NCBI GenBank assembly: GCA_937928475.1
Contig: CALFVE010000292.1
Span: 1-18,369 of the forward strand
DNA length: 18,369 nucleotides
Origin: an uncultured bacterium
GTDB lineage: Bacteria; Armatimonadota; Zipacnadia; Zipacnadales; Zipacnadaceae
Direction of reading: 5' to 3'
The position numbers were made by a program, and so were the translations under genes. Positions within the stretch are counted from its first letter, which is position 1; each line of letters begins with the position of its first letter. Positions 1-7,090 of the stretch are shown here, piece after piece. The notes beneath the pieces were generated by a model, which was given only the letters and a program-made list of their open reading frames with translations, was not told where the DNA came from and did not search any database.

Positions 1-300
1 GCTGCCGAAGGGACTGCCGGCGAAGGCCGACTCGAAAATCTGCCAAACGTCGGGGAACCCGCCGGAGAAGCCGTCGCTGTGCAGACCGCCGAGATCATAC
101 TGGCGCCGCTTCTCCTCGTCGGAGAGCACGGCATAGGCGACCGAGATCTGTTTGAAAATCTCCGCGGCCTCGGGATCGCCGTTGTTGACGTCAGGATGGT
201 AGCGGCGCGCCAGGCGACGGTAGGCCCGCTTGATCTCGTCGGTGGTAGCGTCGCGACTGACACCGAGCAGTTCGTAGTAGTCGGTGGTCACAGGACGCAT
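1..300 (-). CDS. dnaJ: DnaJ-type J-domain co-chaperone, N-terminal part (cut by window edge)
   Basis: The first 100 residues of a J-domain protein are visible. Family knowledge: J-domains stimulate the ATPase of DnaK (Hsp70) and deliver unfolded clients to it in the cytoplasm. The sequence starts MRPVTTDYYELLGVSRDATT and shows the classic J-domain pattern: the YYELLGV helix I start, a basic helix II (IKRAYRRLARRYHPD) with the invariant HPD loop near residues 33-35, and the closing helix (ISVAYAVLSDEEKRRQYD). A short Gly/Phe-rich segment follows (residues about 75-100). The rest lies left of position 1, so it cannot be decided whether zinc-finger repeats (true DnaJ) or only CTD domains (CbpA type) follow. 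The start is ATG at 298-300; no strong ribosome binding site is seen. It lies 87 bases downstream of rpoZ on the same strand and probably shares its transcript. No CIRCE-type heat-shock operator is visible. Confidence 0.93.
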   Translation of the reverse strand, partial: MRPVTTDYYELLGVSRDATTDEIKRAYRRLARRYHPDVNNGDPEAAEIFKQISVAYAVLSDEEKRRQYDLGGLHSDGFSGGFPDVWQIFESAFAGSPFGS

Positions 301-387
301 CGTATGCGGGAGCGGAGAGTCAGTGGGGACCGGCGGCCTGGGCCAGGCGCGCCGGCGACCAGGACAAGGAGAGACGACCTGTGCGCT

Positions 388-942
388 CTATTCGTCCTCC
401 TGTGTCTCCTCCTCATCCTCCGCCTCCTCTTCCTCCTCATCCTCGCCGAGCAGTTCTTGTTCCAGGTGCTCGGCCTCCTCTTCCAGGTCGTCAGGGTACA
501 CCTGGTCAGGCTCCTCGCCGAAGCCGAACTCGAATTCTGCCTCCTCCTCCTCGTATTCTTCGACGAAGGGCTCTTCGGCTTCTTCTTCCTCCGCGAACTC
601 CTCCTCTTCCTCGAACTCCTCTTCGTATTCCTCCGTTTCCTCCTCGACTTCCTCGTCCACGATGGCATAACCCACAATCTGATCCTGGAGGCTGCCCCGC
701 CGGACTAGATAGTCCTGCACACCCCGCTCAGGTTCTCTCAGCAGTTCCTCGGAAACAGGCTTGAGCAAGACCTTGCCCGCCGCGATCTCCTCCAGGGCGA
801 TGGTAAGAGGATTGCGGGAGGTGGTCTCAATCAGCGGCGGGTTGCCGGCCTTGATCTGCCCAGCGCGCTTGGCGGCCGCGACGACCAGATCGAAGCGGCT
901 GCCGAATTTGCGGGCGAGTTCGTCAATGGAGAGGGGATTCAC
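388..942 (-). CDS. rpoZ: RNA polymerase omega subunit with long acidic C-terminal tail
   Basis: The product has 184 residues, about twice the usual omega length (about 70-110). Residues 1-75 carry the omega signature: SRFDLVVAAAKRAGQI (residues 15-30) followed by PLTIALEEIAAGKV (residues 45-58). Omega binds the beta-prime C-terminus and helps assemble RNA polymerase. Residues 96-184 form an extreme tail: 49 Glu and 7 Asp in 89 positions, no Lys or Arg, with Tyr or Phe spaced between the glutamate runs. The tail is in frame with the omega domain and ends at a single stop, so it is part of the protein. It is predicted to be disordered. The start is GTG at 940-942, supported by a strong ribosome binding site (GGGAGGT, 950-956) 7 bases away. 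A near-consensus promoter lies upstream. The usual gmk and coaBC neighbours are absent; dnaJ follows instead. The tail's function is unknown. Confidence 0.92.
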   Translation of the reverse strand: MNPLSIDELARKFGSRFDLVVAAAKRAGQIKAGNPPLIETTSRNPLTIALEEIAAGKVLLKPVSEELLREPERGVQDYLVRRGSLQDQIVGYAIVDEEVEEETEEYEEEFEEEEEFAEEEEAEEPFVEEYEEEEAEFEFGFGEEPDQVYPDDLEEEAEHLEQELLGEDEEEEEAEDEEETQEDE

Positions 943-1051
943 CTAATGTACCTCCCGATTTCACACAGGACAAGAGGCGGGCCGCCTCGCAGCCACCACA
1001 ACAGTCCCGACCCAACGGCCCGGCGTGGACATAACTCCAGACTGGCCTTAC

Positions 1052-1080
1052 AGTATAACGGACACCAGGGGTCATGTCAA
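1052..1080 (-). promoter_or_regulatory. sigma70-type promoter for rpoZ-dnaJ
   Basis: Read on the minus strand, the -35 box is TTGACA (1075-1080, perfect), the spacer is 17 bases and the -10 box is TATACT (1052-1057, one mismatch). Transcription should start near 1045, giving an untranslated leader of about 100 bases before the rpoZ GTG. It points away from the GH2 gene and is the best-matching promoter in the window. No matching promoter for the GH2 gene was found between it and position 1200. Confidence 0.85.
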
Positions 1081-1199
1081 CGACATGTGCGACCGGGTGC
1101 AAGGTCGCCCCGGACGCCTTTATGCCCCCGAAAGAGGATTCCCCAGGGCCGCGGTCAATTTTCCCTGCAAACCGCCAGGACATTGAGGTGAGCAGCGCC

Positions 1200-3977
1200 A
1201 TGAGCAAGCGGCGCAGAACGCCGGCCCGAGTGAACCCGGTAGTCCGTCATCAGCAGGAGGAATGGTTGGACCTGGACGGGGTCTGGCTGTTCCGGCTAGA
1301 CCCCGAAGACCGGGGAAGGGAGGCCGGCTGGCCCAAGCGCCCGGAGGCGCTTAGCGAGGAAATCAACGTGCCGGGATGTTGGCAAGGGCAGGGTTTCGGC
1401 GGAGAAGAGCCAGAGGTTATCCGCGACTTCCGCCTGCGGGCGCGCACGCTGCGGGCCACTTATACGGGAACGGGCTGGTATGCCCGCAGTTTCCGGGTCC
1501 CGGAGCACTGGGAGGGCCGGCGGCTGTGGCTGAACTTCGGCGGCGTTCATCCTAGCGCCGAACTGTGGGTCAACGGGCAGCCCGTAGGCGGAAACAGCCT
1601 GCCTTTTGTCCCCTTTGGCCTTGAAATAACAGATGTGGCTCGTCCAGGTCAGGACAGTCAGGTAGTGGTGCGGGTATACGAGCGCCACCGCGCCCTGGGC
1701 CTGGCCTACAATTGGCAGGGAAACTGGTCGGGCTTGTACCGCAGCGCCGAGTTGGCGGCCACCGGGGAGGCTTTTCTAGAGCGCCTCTGCATCTGGCCCC
1801 ACGCGCGGGAAGGCAAGGTGCGAATCCTCGCCCGGATAGCCGACGCCGAGCGAGCCGGCGGTCCTTTGACGCTGCGGGCCGCGGCTCAGCCGGTCGAGGG
1901 CAGCGGAGCGACGGCGACTGCCGAGGGACCAGTGGAGGAGGGTGCGGTGTTGCTTGATCTGGCGGTGCCGGACCCGTGGCTGTGGTCGCCGGAGGCGCCG
2001 AACCTGTACCGCGTGGACGTCGCTCTGCTGCGAGGCGAGAACACGCTGCACGCCCGCGCCGAGCGGGTGGGATTCGTGGAACTGTCCACCTCCGGTAAGC
2101 ACTTCTTGATCAACGGGCAGCCCTACTACCTTCGCGGCACCGGCGATTTTCTCGCGCATCCCGAGACGGCTAGCCCAGATACCGATCGCGACCGTTGGCG
2201 GCGCAAACTGCGGGTCCTCCGCGATTACGGGTACAACTACGTGCGCTGTCAGTCCTACGTGCCCGCGCCCGAGTACTTCGATGTTGCCGACGAGGTGGGC
2301 CTGCTGGTGCAGAGCGAGATGGGCGTGTTGGGAGCCTGGGGCGGACATAGCGTCTGGCACGTCTACCCTTGGCCGCAGCCGACTCCCGACCATCGGGAAA
2401 TTCTCCAGCGCCAGTGGGACCTGGTGGTAGAGCGCGACGTCAATCATCCCTCGGCCAACCTATACTGCATGAGTAACGAATGGCCCGCGGACATGCCCTA
2501 CCCGCGTACGGCCTGGGATTGCTACCGCCGGACCAAGGCCATCAAACCAACGGCGCTTGTGATCTGGACCGACGGTACTTATCGCGCGGACCTGCCTGGC
2601 GATTTCGTCAACGCGGAGGCGCAGGTGGACGAGCAGTGCGAGAAGCCGGTAATCCAGCACGAGTTCCGCTGGTGGAGCGCCTTCCCGGACGTGCGGATTA
2701 TGAGCAAGTACACGGGGGCGGTACGACCCTACGGGGCCGAGATCGCTGTAGCGGCAGCGCGCCGCCACGGCTTGGAGCACATACTCCCCCAAGCGGCCGA
2801 GAATAGCCAGCGCCTACAGTTCATCGAGGCCAAGGGGAAATTGGAGGTCTGCCGCCGCGACCACCCTCGCCTGGCCGGGATCTGCCACTTCAGCGCGATG
2901 GACAGTAATCCTTCGCCAGGGGGAATCATTGACGAGTTCTACGAAGAGAAGGTCACTCCGCCGGAGGTGTGGCGGCAGACGAACGGGGACACCGTGGTGC
3001 TTTCCAGCCTCGGGTTCGATGACAGGGTGCTGGCGGTAGGGGACAGACGTCGGGTAAGCCTGTTCGTCTCGGACTTTTCCCACCCACCCTTGAAGGCTCC
3101 CCGGCTGCAATGGGAACTCCTCGGCGGAGGGCGTATACTCGATCAGGGACAGGTTGTGTACTCGCACGTGCCTTTTTGCACGTGCCCCGCGGACGAGATC
3201 GAGATAACCGCCCCGCCGGTCGCAGCGCCAGTCCCGGTTCGGCTGCGCGCAAGCCTAAGCGAGGCAGGAAGGCTGTTTGGCAATGAGTGGAGCCTGTGGA
3301 TCTTCCCGGAGCCTGCTCCGCTCCCCTCGGATGTGGCTGTGTATGGGAAGCCGCAGTATACCTGGCTGCGAACGTTGGTGGGGATGCCGCTAGCCGCCGA
3401 TGCGGACCTGGCGGAGCGGAGGTTTCGGCTAGTGCTGACGGAGCGCCTGAGTCCGCAACTTCTGGACTTCGCCCGCGTGGGCGGAAGAGTGCTGTTGGCT
3501 GCCTCCGAGGGGCTGGTGCGATCGTTCCAGCCCAAGTTGGGTATGCGCGACCAATACTTTTTCACTCCGCCCGCCAACTATCCGCCCTATGAAGATGGGC
3601 AGAATGGAACAATCATTAGTGACCACCCGCTCTTCGGTGATTTCCCCCATGAGGGCTTTGCCGACTTGCAGTTCTACCGGCTAATCACTGGGCAGCCGCC
3701 GCTGGACTTAGAACCGCTGGGACTGGCGGCCGGCACACCGATCCTGCGGGTGATTCACTCCTATCCCGTGAGTCGCCCGCTGGCGTACCTGGTGGAAAGG
3801 CGATGGGGACAGGGAGGTCTGGTTATCACCGCCTTGAACCTCGACCAGACCTGGCCGGAGGCCCGCTGGCTGGCTGGGGAAATGTGCCGCTACGCAGCCG
3901 GGGAAGCCTTTGCTCCCGAGTTACACTGTGAAGAAATGACGGTGAAGCGACTGTTGCTAGCGGCGGCACTCCCGTGA
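1200..3977 (+). CDS. GH2-family glycosidase (beta-galactosidase/beta-glucuronidase-like) with extra C-terminal module
   Basis: The protein has 925 residues from ATG 1200, chosen because GAGGTGA lies about 8 bases upstream and the GH2 fold begins soon after; an in-frame ATG at 1074 would add 42 unlikely residues. The order is: N-terminal jelly-roll sugar-binding domain (about 18-190, with WLDLDGVWLFRLD and GTGWYARSFRVP), an Ig-like sandwich (about 190-290), then a TIM barrel (about 300-590). The likely acid/base is Glu427 in CMSNEWP and the likely nucleophile is Glu488 in PVIQHEFRWW. Both motifs match the retaining GH2 pattern. After the barrel comes a beta-rich segment and then, at about 705-905, an alpha/beta region resembling the GATase-like domain of some beta-galactosidases. 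No signal peptide is seen, so it is probably cytoplasmic. The substrate cannot be read from sequence. It stands alone, with no transporter or regulator next to it. Confidence 0.88.
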   Translation: MSKRRRTPARVNPVVRHQQEEWLDLDGVWLFRLDPEDRGREAGWPKRPEALSEEINVPGCWQGQGFGGEEPEVIRDFRLRARTLRATYTGTGWYARSFRVPEHWEGRRLWLNFGGVHPSAELWVNGQPVGGNSLPFVPFGLEITDVARPGQDSQVVVRVYERHRALGLAYNWQGNWSGLYRSAELAATGEAFLERLCIWPHAREGKVRILARIADAERAGGPLTLRAAAQPVEGSGATATAEGPVEEGAVLLDLAVPDPWLWSPEAPNLYRVDVALLRGENTLHARAERVGFVELSTSGKHFLINGQPYYLRGTGDFLAHPETASPDTDRDRWRRKLRVLRDYGYNYVRCQSYVPAPEYFDVADEVGLLVQSEMGVLGAWGGHSVWHVYPWPQPTPDHREILQRQWDLVVERDVNHPSANLYCMSNEWPADMPYPRTAWDCYRRTKAIKPTALVIWTDGTYRADLPGDFVNAEAQVDEQCEKPVIQHEFRWWSAFPDVRIMSKYTGAVRPYGAEIAVAAARRHGLEHILPQAAENSQRLQFIEAKGKLEVCRRDHPRLAGICHFSAMDSNPSPGGIIDEFYEEKVTPPEVWRQTNGDTVVLSSLGFDDRVLAVGDRRRVSLFVSDFSHPPLKAPRLQWELLGGGRILDQGQVVYSHVPFCTCPADEIEITAPPVAAPVPVRLRASLSEAGRLFGNEWSLWIFPEPAPLPSDVAVYGKPQYTWLRTLVGMPLAADADLAERRFRLVLTERLSPQLLDFARVGGRVLLAASEGLVRSFQPKLGMRDQYFFTPPANYPPYEDGQNGTIISDHPLFGDFPHEGFADLQFYRLITGQPPLDLEPLGLAAGTPILRVIHSYPVSRPLAYLVERRWGQGGLVITALNLDQTWPEARWLAGEMCRYAAGEAFAPELHCEEMTVKRLLLAAALP

Positions 3978-4121
3978 GGGGAGAGCGGAGAGTGCAAGCT
4001 GGAAACTAGGGACGTGCAGGAGGCGCTAGCGCGGGTCGGAGGGGCCGGGTTCGCTGGGCTCATCGGAGTCCCGCCGGGCGGCAGCCGACGAGAAGCGGTT
4101 GTACCCTGGTCGCCGGCAAGG

Positions 4122-4150
4122 TTGACCGTCTTCCTAGGCTGTGCTATCCT
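4122..4150 (+). promoter_or_regulatory. sigma70-type promoter for argC(-argJ)
   Basis: The -35 box TTGACC (4122-4127) and -10 box TATCCT (4145-4150) are separated by 17 bases. The predicted start near 4157 gives a leader of about 32 bases before the argC ATG at 4189. The 144-base gap after the GH2 stop otherwise holds nothing recognisable, and no clear terminator for the GH2 gene was found. No recognisable ArgR box was seen. Confidence 0.75.
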
Positions 4151-4188
4151 GCGGCGCAGTTCTGACAGCCGCATCGAGGGACGCCAAG

Positions 4189-5226
4189 ATGCTGAAAGTG
4201 GCCATTTTCGGGGCTGCCGGCTACGGCGGCGTCGAACTGATCCGCCTGTTGCTAAGCCATCCACAAGTCCAGATAACCTACCTGGGCGGGCACACGAACG
4301 TCGGTGAGCGCCTGACTGACCTCTACCCTCACCTGTGGGGCGACCTGGAGGCAGAGATTGGCCCCAGCGACGTCTCGCAGGCGCTGGAGAACGCAGACCT
4401 GCTTTTCTCGGCGCTTCCCCACGCCGTGGGGGTGCCTCTCGTTGCGGAGGCGCTGCAGGCCGGCGCCCAGGTCATAGACTTCTCCGCCGACTTCCGCCTG
4501 CGTGATGTCGCGGCCTATGAGCGGCACTATGAGAAGCACCCGGCGCCCGAACTGCTGGCGGAGGCCGTCTACGGCTTGCCCGAATTGCACCGGGAAGAGA
4601 TCCGGCGTACACGGCTGCTCGCCGTGCCCGGCTGCTACCCGACCGGCGCTATCCTTGCGCTGGCGCCGGCGGTGAAGGCGGGGCTGATTGAGCGGCAGGG
4701 GATCATCGTGGACAGCAAGTCGGGAGTCAGCGGGGCCGGCCGCAGCAAGATGACCCTGATGACGCACTTCGCCGAGGTGAACGAGTCGGTGCAGGCATAC
4801 AACGTGGCCAAGCATCGCCATCAGCCGGAGATGGAGCAGGAACTGAGCGCTTTAGGTGGGCCGGTGACCCTGACCTTCACTCCGCACCTGATCCCGATGA
4901 CGCGGGGCATTCTCACCACCGCCTACGGACGGCTCCGCCCCGGGGTTACACGTGCGCAGATCGAGGCCGCCTATCGGGATTTCTACGCGGAGGAGCCCTT
5001 CGTCACCGTCTTGCCCTGGGGCCGGCAGCCCGCCACCAAGCAGGTGAGCGGGTCCAACCGCTGCCATATCGGGCTGGCGATGGATGAGCCGACGGGGATG
5101 CTCATCGTCACCAGCGTAATAGACAACCTCATCAAGGGGCTGAGCGGGGCGGCGGTACAGTGCCTCAATCTGATGCAGGGCTGGCCGGAGACCACGGCGC
5201 TGGACCGGCCGGGGCTGTGGCCGTGA
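4189..5226 (+). CDS. argC: N-acetyl-gamma-glutamyl-phosphate reductase
   Basis: The product has 345 residues, typical for ArgC. It catalyses the NADPH-dependent reduction of N-acetyl-glutamyl phosphate to the semialdehyde, the third step of arginine synthesis, in the cytoplasm. The N-terminus has the dinucleotide-binding GAAGYGG loop (residues about 8-14). The catalytic cysteine is Cys149 in VPGCYPTGA, followed by SKSGVSGAGR. The C-terminal catalytic domain contains KQVSGSNRCHIG, also typical. ATG 4189 is chosen because GAGGGA precedes it by about 7 bases and because the predicted promoter's -10 box (4145-4150) overlaps any longer GTG start at 4141. argJ follows after 157 bases, so the two probably form one unit. 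Confidence 0.96.
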   Translation: MLKVAIFGAAGYGGVELIRLLLSHPQVQITYLGGHTNVGERLTDLYPHLWGDLEAEIGPSDVSQALENADLLFSALPHAVGVPLVAEALQAGAQVIDFSADFRLRDVAAYERHYEKHPAPELLAEAVYGLPELHREEIRRTRLLAVPGCYPTGAILALAPAVKAGLIERQGIIVDSKSGVSGAGRSKMTLMTHFAEVNESVQAYNVAKHRHQPEMEQELSALGGPVTLTFTPHLIPMTRGILTTAYGRLRPGVTRAQIEAAYRDFYAEEPFVTVLPWGRQPATKQVSGSNRCHIGLAMDEPTGMLIVTSVIDNLIKGLSGAAVQCLNLMQGWPETTALDRPGLWP

Positions 5227-5291
5227 GGACGGCAACAGAACGGCGGCCGAACCGCGGCAGAACGGCAGCACTGCAAGAGCGGGATCTAGGT

Positions 5292-5348
5292 GTGCCGCCC
5301 GCTGGCGTGCCGATGTAGGGGCGGCACCTACGCGTGCCGCCCGCCGGC
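5292..5348 (+). repeat. Three-arm inverted/direct repeat between argC and argJ
   Basis: The 9-base word GTGCCGCCC occurs at 5292-5300 and 5334-5342, and its reverse complement GGGCGGCAC at 5319-5327. The middle arm can pair with either outer arm, giving a tight hairpin (5319-5342, 6-base loop CTACGC) or a looser one (5292-5327, 18-base loop); the two exclude each other. The outer arms also begin near-identical 14-base direct repeats (GTGCCGCCCGCTGG and GTGCCGCCCGCCGG). No T-run follows, so it is not a simple terminator. A second small direct repeat, CAGAACGGC, lies upstream at 5236-5244 and 5258-5266. This could be one copy of a dispersed intergenic repeat or a transcript-processing/attenuation element. 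Confidence 0.6.
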
Positions 5349-5383
5349 TGTCCATCCGCTCTCGTGAACAGAGGTCAAACCGT

Positions 5384-6628
5384 ATGAAGAACCTGCCCTG
5401 GCGCGAAGTTCCTGGCGCGGTCACCGCGCCGCGAGGCTTTCAGGCTGCGGCGATTAACTGCGGCATTAAGCCCCACGCGCTGGACCTGGCGCTTGTCTAC
5501 TCGGACTTCCCCGCGACTTGCGCGGTGACTCTGACTACCAGCCGCTTTCGGGCGGCGCCGACCCTGGTCACGGAGGAGCACGCCGCCGACGGTTCGGCGC
5601 GGGCGATCGTGAGCAACAGCGGGGTGGCCAACGCGGCGACCGGTGAGCATGGCCTGGTCGCGGCGCGGCAGATGGCGACCCTGGCCGCCGAGGCGCTGGG
5701 CCTGCCAGCCTCGGAAGTCCTCGTCTGCTCCACTGGTCACATCGGGGAGCCGCTGCCGATGGAGAAGATCGCGGCGGGGATGCCCCGACTGGTGGCGGCG
5801 CTCAGCCCTCGGGGTGGGGAGCTCGCAGCGCGGGGGATCATGACTACCGACACAGTGCCGAAGCATCTCGCCGTGGAATTTGAGGTCGGCGGGGTGAAGG
5901 CCCGCCTGGGCGGAATCTGCAAGGGCGCGGGCATGATCTGCCCCCAGATGGCGACAATGCTGTGCTTTCTGACCACGGATGTCGCCATCGCAGCGGACCT
6001 GCTGCGTCCGGCTCTCCGGGAAGCCGTGGACAAGTCGTTCAACTGTATCACCGTGGACGGGGACATGAGCACCAACGACACCGTAGCGATCCTGGCGAAC
6101 GGGGCCAGCGGGGCGGTCGTCGCCGGACCGGAGGACCCGGGGCTAACGGTGTTCCGCGCAGCGTTGGGACATGTGACCCGCGAGTTGGCGAAGATGATCG
6201 CCCGCGACGGCGAGCGCGCCACCAAGTTTGTTGAGATTCGGGTCACGGGGGCAGCGGACTTCGATCAGGCGCGGCGAGTGGGTCGGGCCATTGGCAACTA
6301 CACTCTGCTCAAGGCGGCGATCTTCGGCGAAGACTTCAACTGGGGACGCCTGGCCGCGGCGGTGGGCGCCTGCGGCGAGCCGGTAGATCCGGGACAGGTG
6401 ACGCTGACCATGGCCGGGGTCACCCCCTGGCGCCAGGGCCGGAGCGTGGAGTTTGACCTGGCCGACGCGCGGCAGAGGATGAAGGCGCAAGAGATCGCAA
6501 TCGAGGTGGACCTCGGGCTAGGCGCGGGCGAGGCGACGGTCTGGACCTGCGACCTTTCGCCGGGATATGTGGAGTACAATGCGGAGTACGAGACGTCGCT
6601 GTACGGTGAGGAGCACGAGCAAGGCTGA
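5384..6628 (+). CDS. argJ: Glutamate N-acetyltransferase / amino-acid N-acetyltransferase (ornithine acetyltransferase)
   Basis: The product has 414 residues, normal for ArgJ. The enzyme transfers the acetyl group from N-acetylornithine to glutamate, recycling it, and in bifunctional forms also uses acetyl-CoA. ArgJ cleaves itself into alpha and beta chains at an Ala-Thr bond. Here the site is KGAGMICPQMATML, with Thr191 expected to become the N-terminal nucleophile of the beta chain. Other family landmarks are SNSGVANAATG, STGHIGEPLP, TTDTVPK, FNCITVDGDMSTNDT and a C-terminus with YVEYNAEYETS. The start ATG is preceded by AGAGGT about 8 bases upstream. Bifunctional versus monofunctional activity cannot be told from sequence. 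It is paired with argC; other arg genes are not in the window. Confidence 0.96.
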   Translation: MKNLPWREVPGAVTAPRGFQAAAINCGIKPHALDLALVYSDFPATCAVTLTTSRFRAAPTLVTEEHAADGSARAIVSNSGVANAATGEHGLVAARQMATLAAEALGLPASEVLVCSTGHIGEPLPMEKIAAGMPRLVAALSPRGGELAARGIMTTDTVPKHLAVEFEVGGVKARLGGICKGAGMICPQMATMLCFLTTDVAIAADLLRPALREAVDKSFNCITVDGDMSTNDTVAILANGASGAVVAGPEDPGLTVFRAALGHVTRELAKMIARDGERATKFVEIRVTGAADFDQARRVGRAIGNYTLLKAAIFGEDFNWGRLAAAVGACGEPVDPGQVTLTMAGVTPWRQGRSVEFDLADARQRMKAQEIAIEVDLGLGAGEATVWTCDLSPGYVEYNAEYETSLYGEEHEQG

Positions 6629-6633
6629 ATGGG

Positions 6634-6662
6634 TTGCTCACTGCCAGGGCTTCTGCTATAAT
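6634..6662 (+). promoter_or_regulatory. Extended -10 promoter for rpsT
   Basis: The -35 box TTGCTC (6634-6639), a 17-base spacer and a perfect -10 TATAAT (6657-6662) are present, with the extended -10 TG at 6654-6655 (TGCTATAAT). It starts 6 bases after the argJ stop. The expected start near 6669 gives a leader of about 70 bases that includes a 10-bp hairpin. Confidence 0.85.
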
Positions 6663-6684
6663 CCTCAGGCACGAGAACGAGGAA

Positions 6685-6708
6685 CGCCGCCGTCGCGGGA
6701 CGGCGGCG
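6685..6708 (+). promoter_or_regulatory. Leader hairpin upstream of rpsT
   Basis: A perfect 10-bp stem is formed by CGCCGCCGTC (6685-6694) and GACGGCGGCG (6699-6708) around a GCGG tetraloop. It lies in the predicted 5' leader between the promoter and the ribosome binding site (AAGGAG, 6721-6726). No U-run follows, so it does not look like a full terminator. Family knowledge: S20 synthesis is autoregulated in E. coli. Whether this hairpin is an S20 target or an RNA-stabilising element is inference. Confidence 0.6.
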
Positions 6709-6737
6709 CTTCATTCCCATAAGGAGCATAAGAGGGC

Positions 6738-6989
6738 ATGCCCCAGACCAAGTCAAGGAAGAAGGACCTGCGCCAGGCGCGGGCGCGGCGCCAGCGGAAC
6801 CTGAAGGTCAAGCGGGCCTATCGGAAAGCGGTGCGTGCCGCGCGGGAGGCCGGGGAGACTGTCGGCCCCGAAGTGTCCCAGGCCTACAAGGCGCTGGACA
6901 AGGCCGCGAAGACCCACGTCCTGCACCCCCGCGCCGCGGCGCGGCGCAAGGCGCGCCTAATGAAGGCGTTGCACAAGATGCAAACGTAG
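6738..6989 (+). CDS. rpsT: 30S ribosomal protein S20
   Basis: This is a small, strongly basic protein of 83 residues, typical for S20, which binds 16S rRNA early in 30S assembly. It starts MPQTKSRKKDLRQARARRQR and contains the conserved NLKVKRAYRKAVRAA stretch, then ALDKAAKTHVLHPRAAARRK in the second half of the helical bundle. That last segment is the usual S20 signature (a KGxIHxNxAARxKSRL-like pattern). It has its own promoter, a structured leader, a good ribosome binding site (AAGGAG, 11 bases before ATG) and a terminator, so it is a stand-alone unit. Confidence 0.96.
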   Translation: MPQTKSRKKDLRQARARRQRNLKVKRAYRKAVRAAREAGETVGPEVSQAYKALDKAAKTHVLHPRAAARRKARLMKALHKMQT

Positions 6990-7029
6990 AGGGCGCTTGC
7001 GGGGAGCCGAGGCCGCGGCGCCCTCGCTC

Positions 7030-7065
7030 GCCCCCTTCACGAGTGGGAGGGGGCTTTGTGTTGGT
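7030..7065 (+). terminator. Rho-independent terminator of rpsT
   Basis: The stem is GCCCCCTTC (7030-7038) against GGGAGGGGGC (7045-7054, with one G-U pair) and a loop of about 6 bases. It is followed by TTTGTGTTGGTT. The tail is T-rich on the plus strand only. The convergent minus-strand operon, ending at 7091, would transcribe the same hairpin without a U-tract, so termination there is less clear. Confidence 0.75.
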
Positions 7066-7090
7066 TCCTGCCCTAAGCGCCGGCCCTGGG

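Noticed and set aside
79..708. Long plus-strand frames rich in Leu, Phe and Ser opposite rpoZ and dnaJ
   Set aside because: They are the complement of the glutamate-codon repeats of the rpoZ tail and of the J-domain coding region. Their low-complexity Leu/Ser composition has no protein-like character and they have no ribosome binding site.
1074..1199. N-terminal extension of the GH2 protein from ATG 1074
   Set aside because: It would begin inside the rpoZ promoter region, lacks a ribosome binding site, and the 42 added residues match no GH2 feature. ATG 1200 has GAGGTGA upstream.
1082..1199. Promoter for the GH2 gene
   Set aside because: TTTATG-like and TGGACA-like boxes exist nearby but not at workable spacing, so no call was made.
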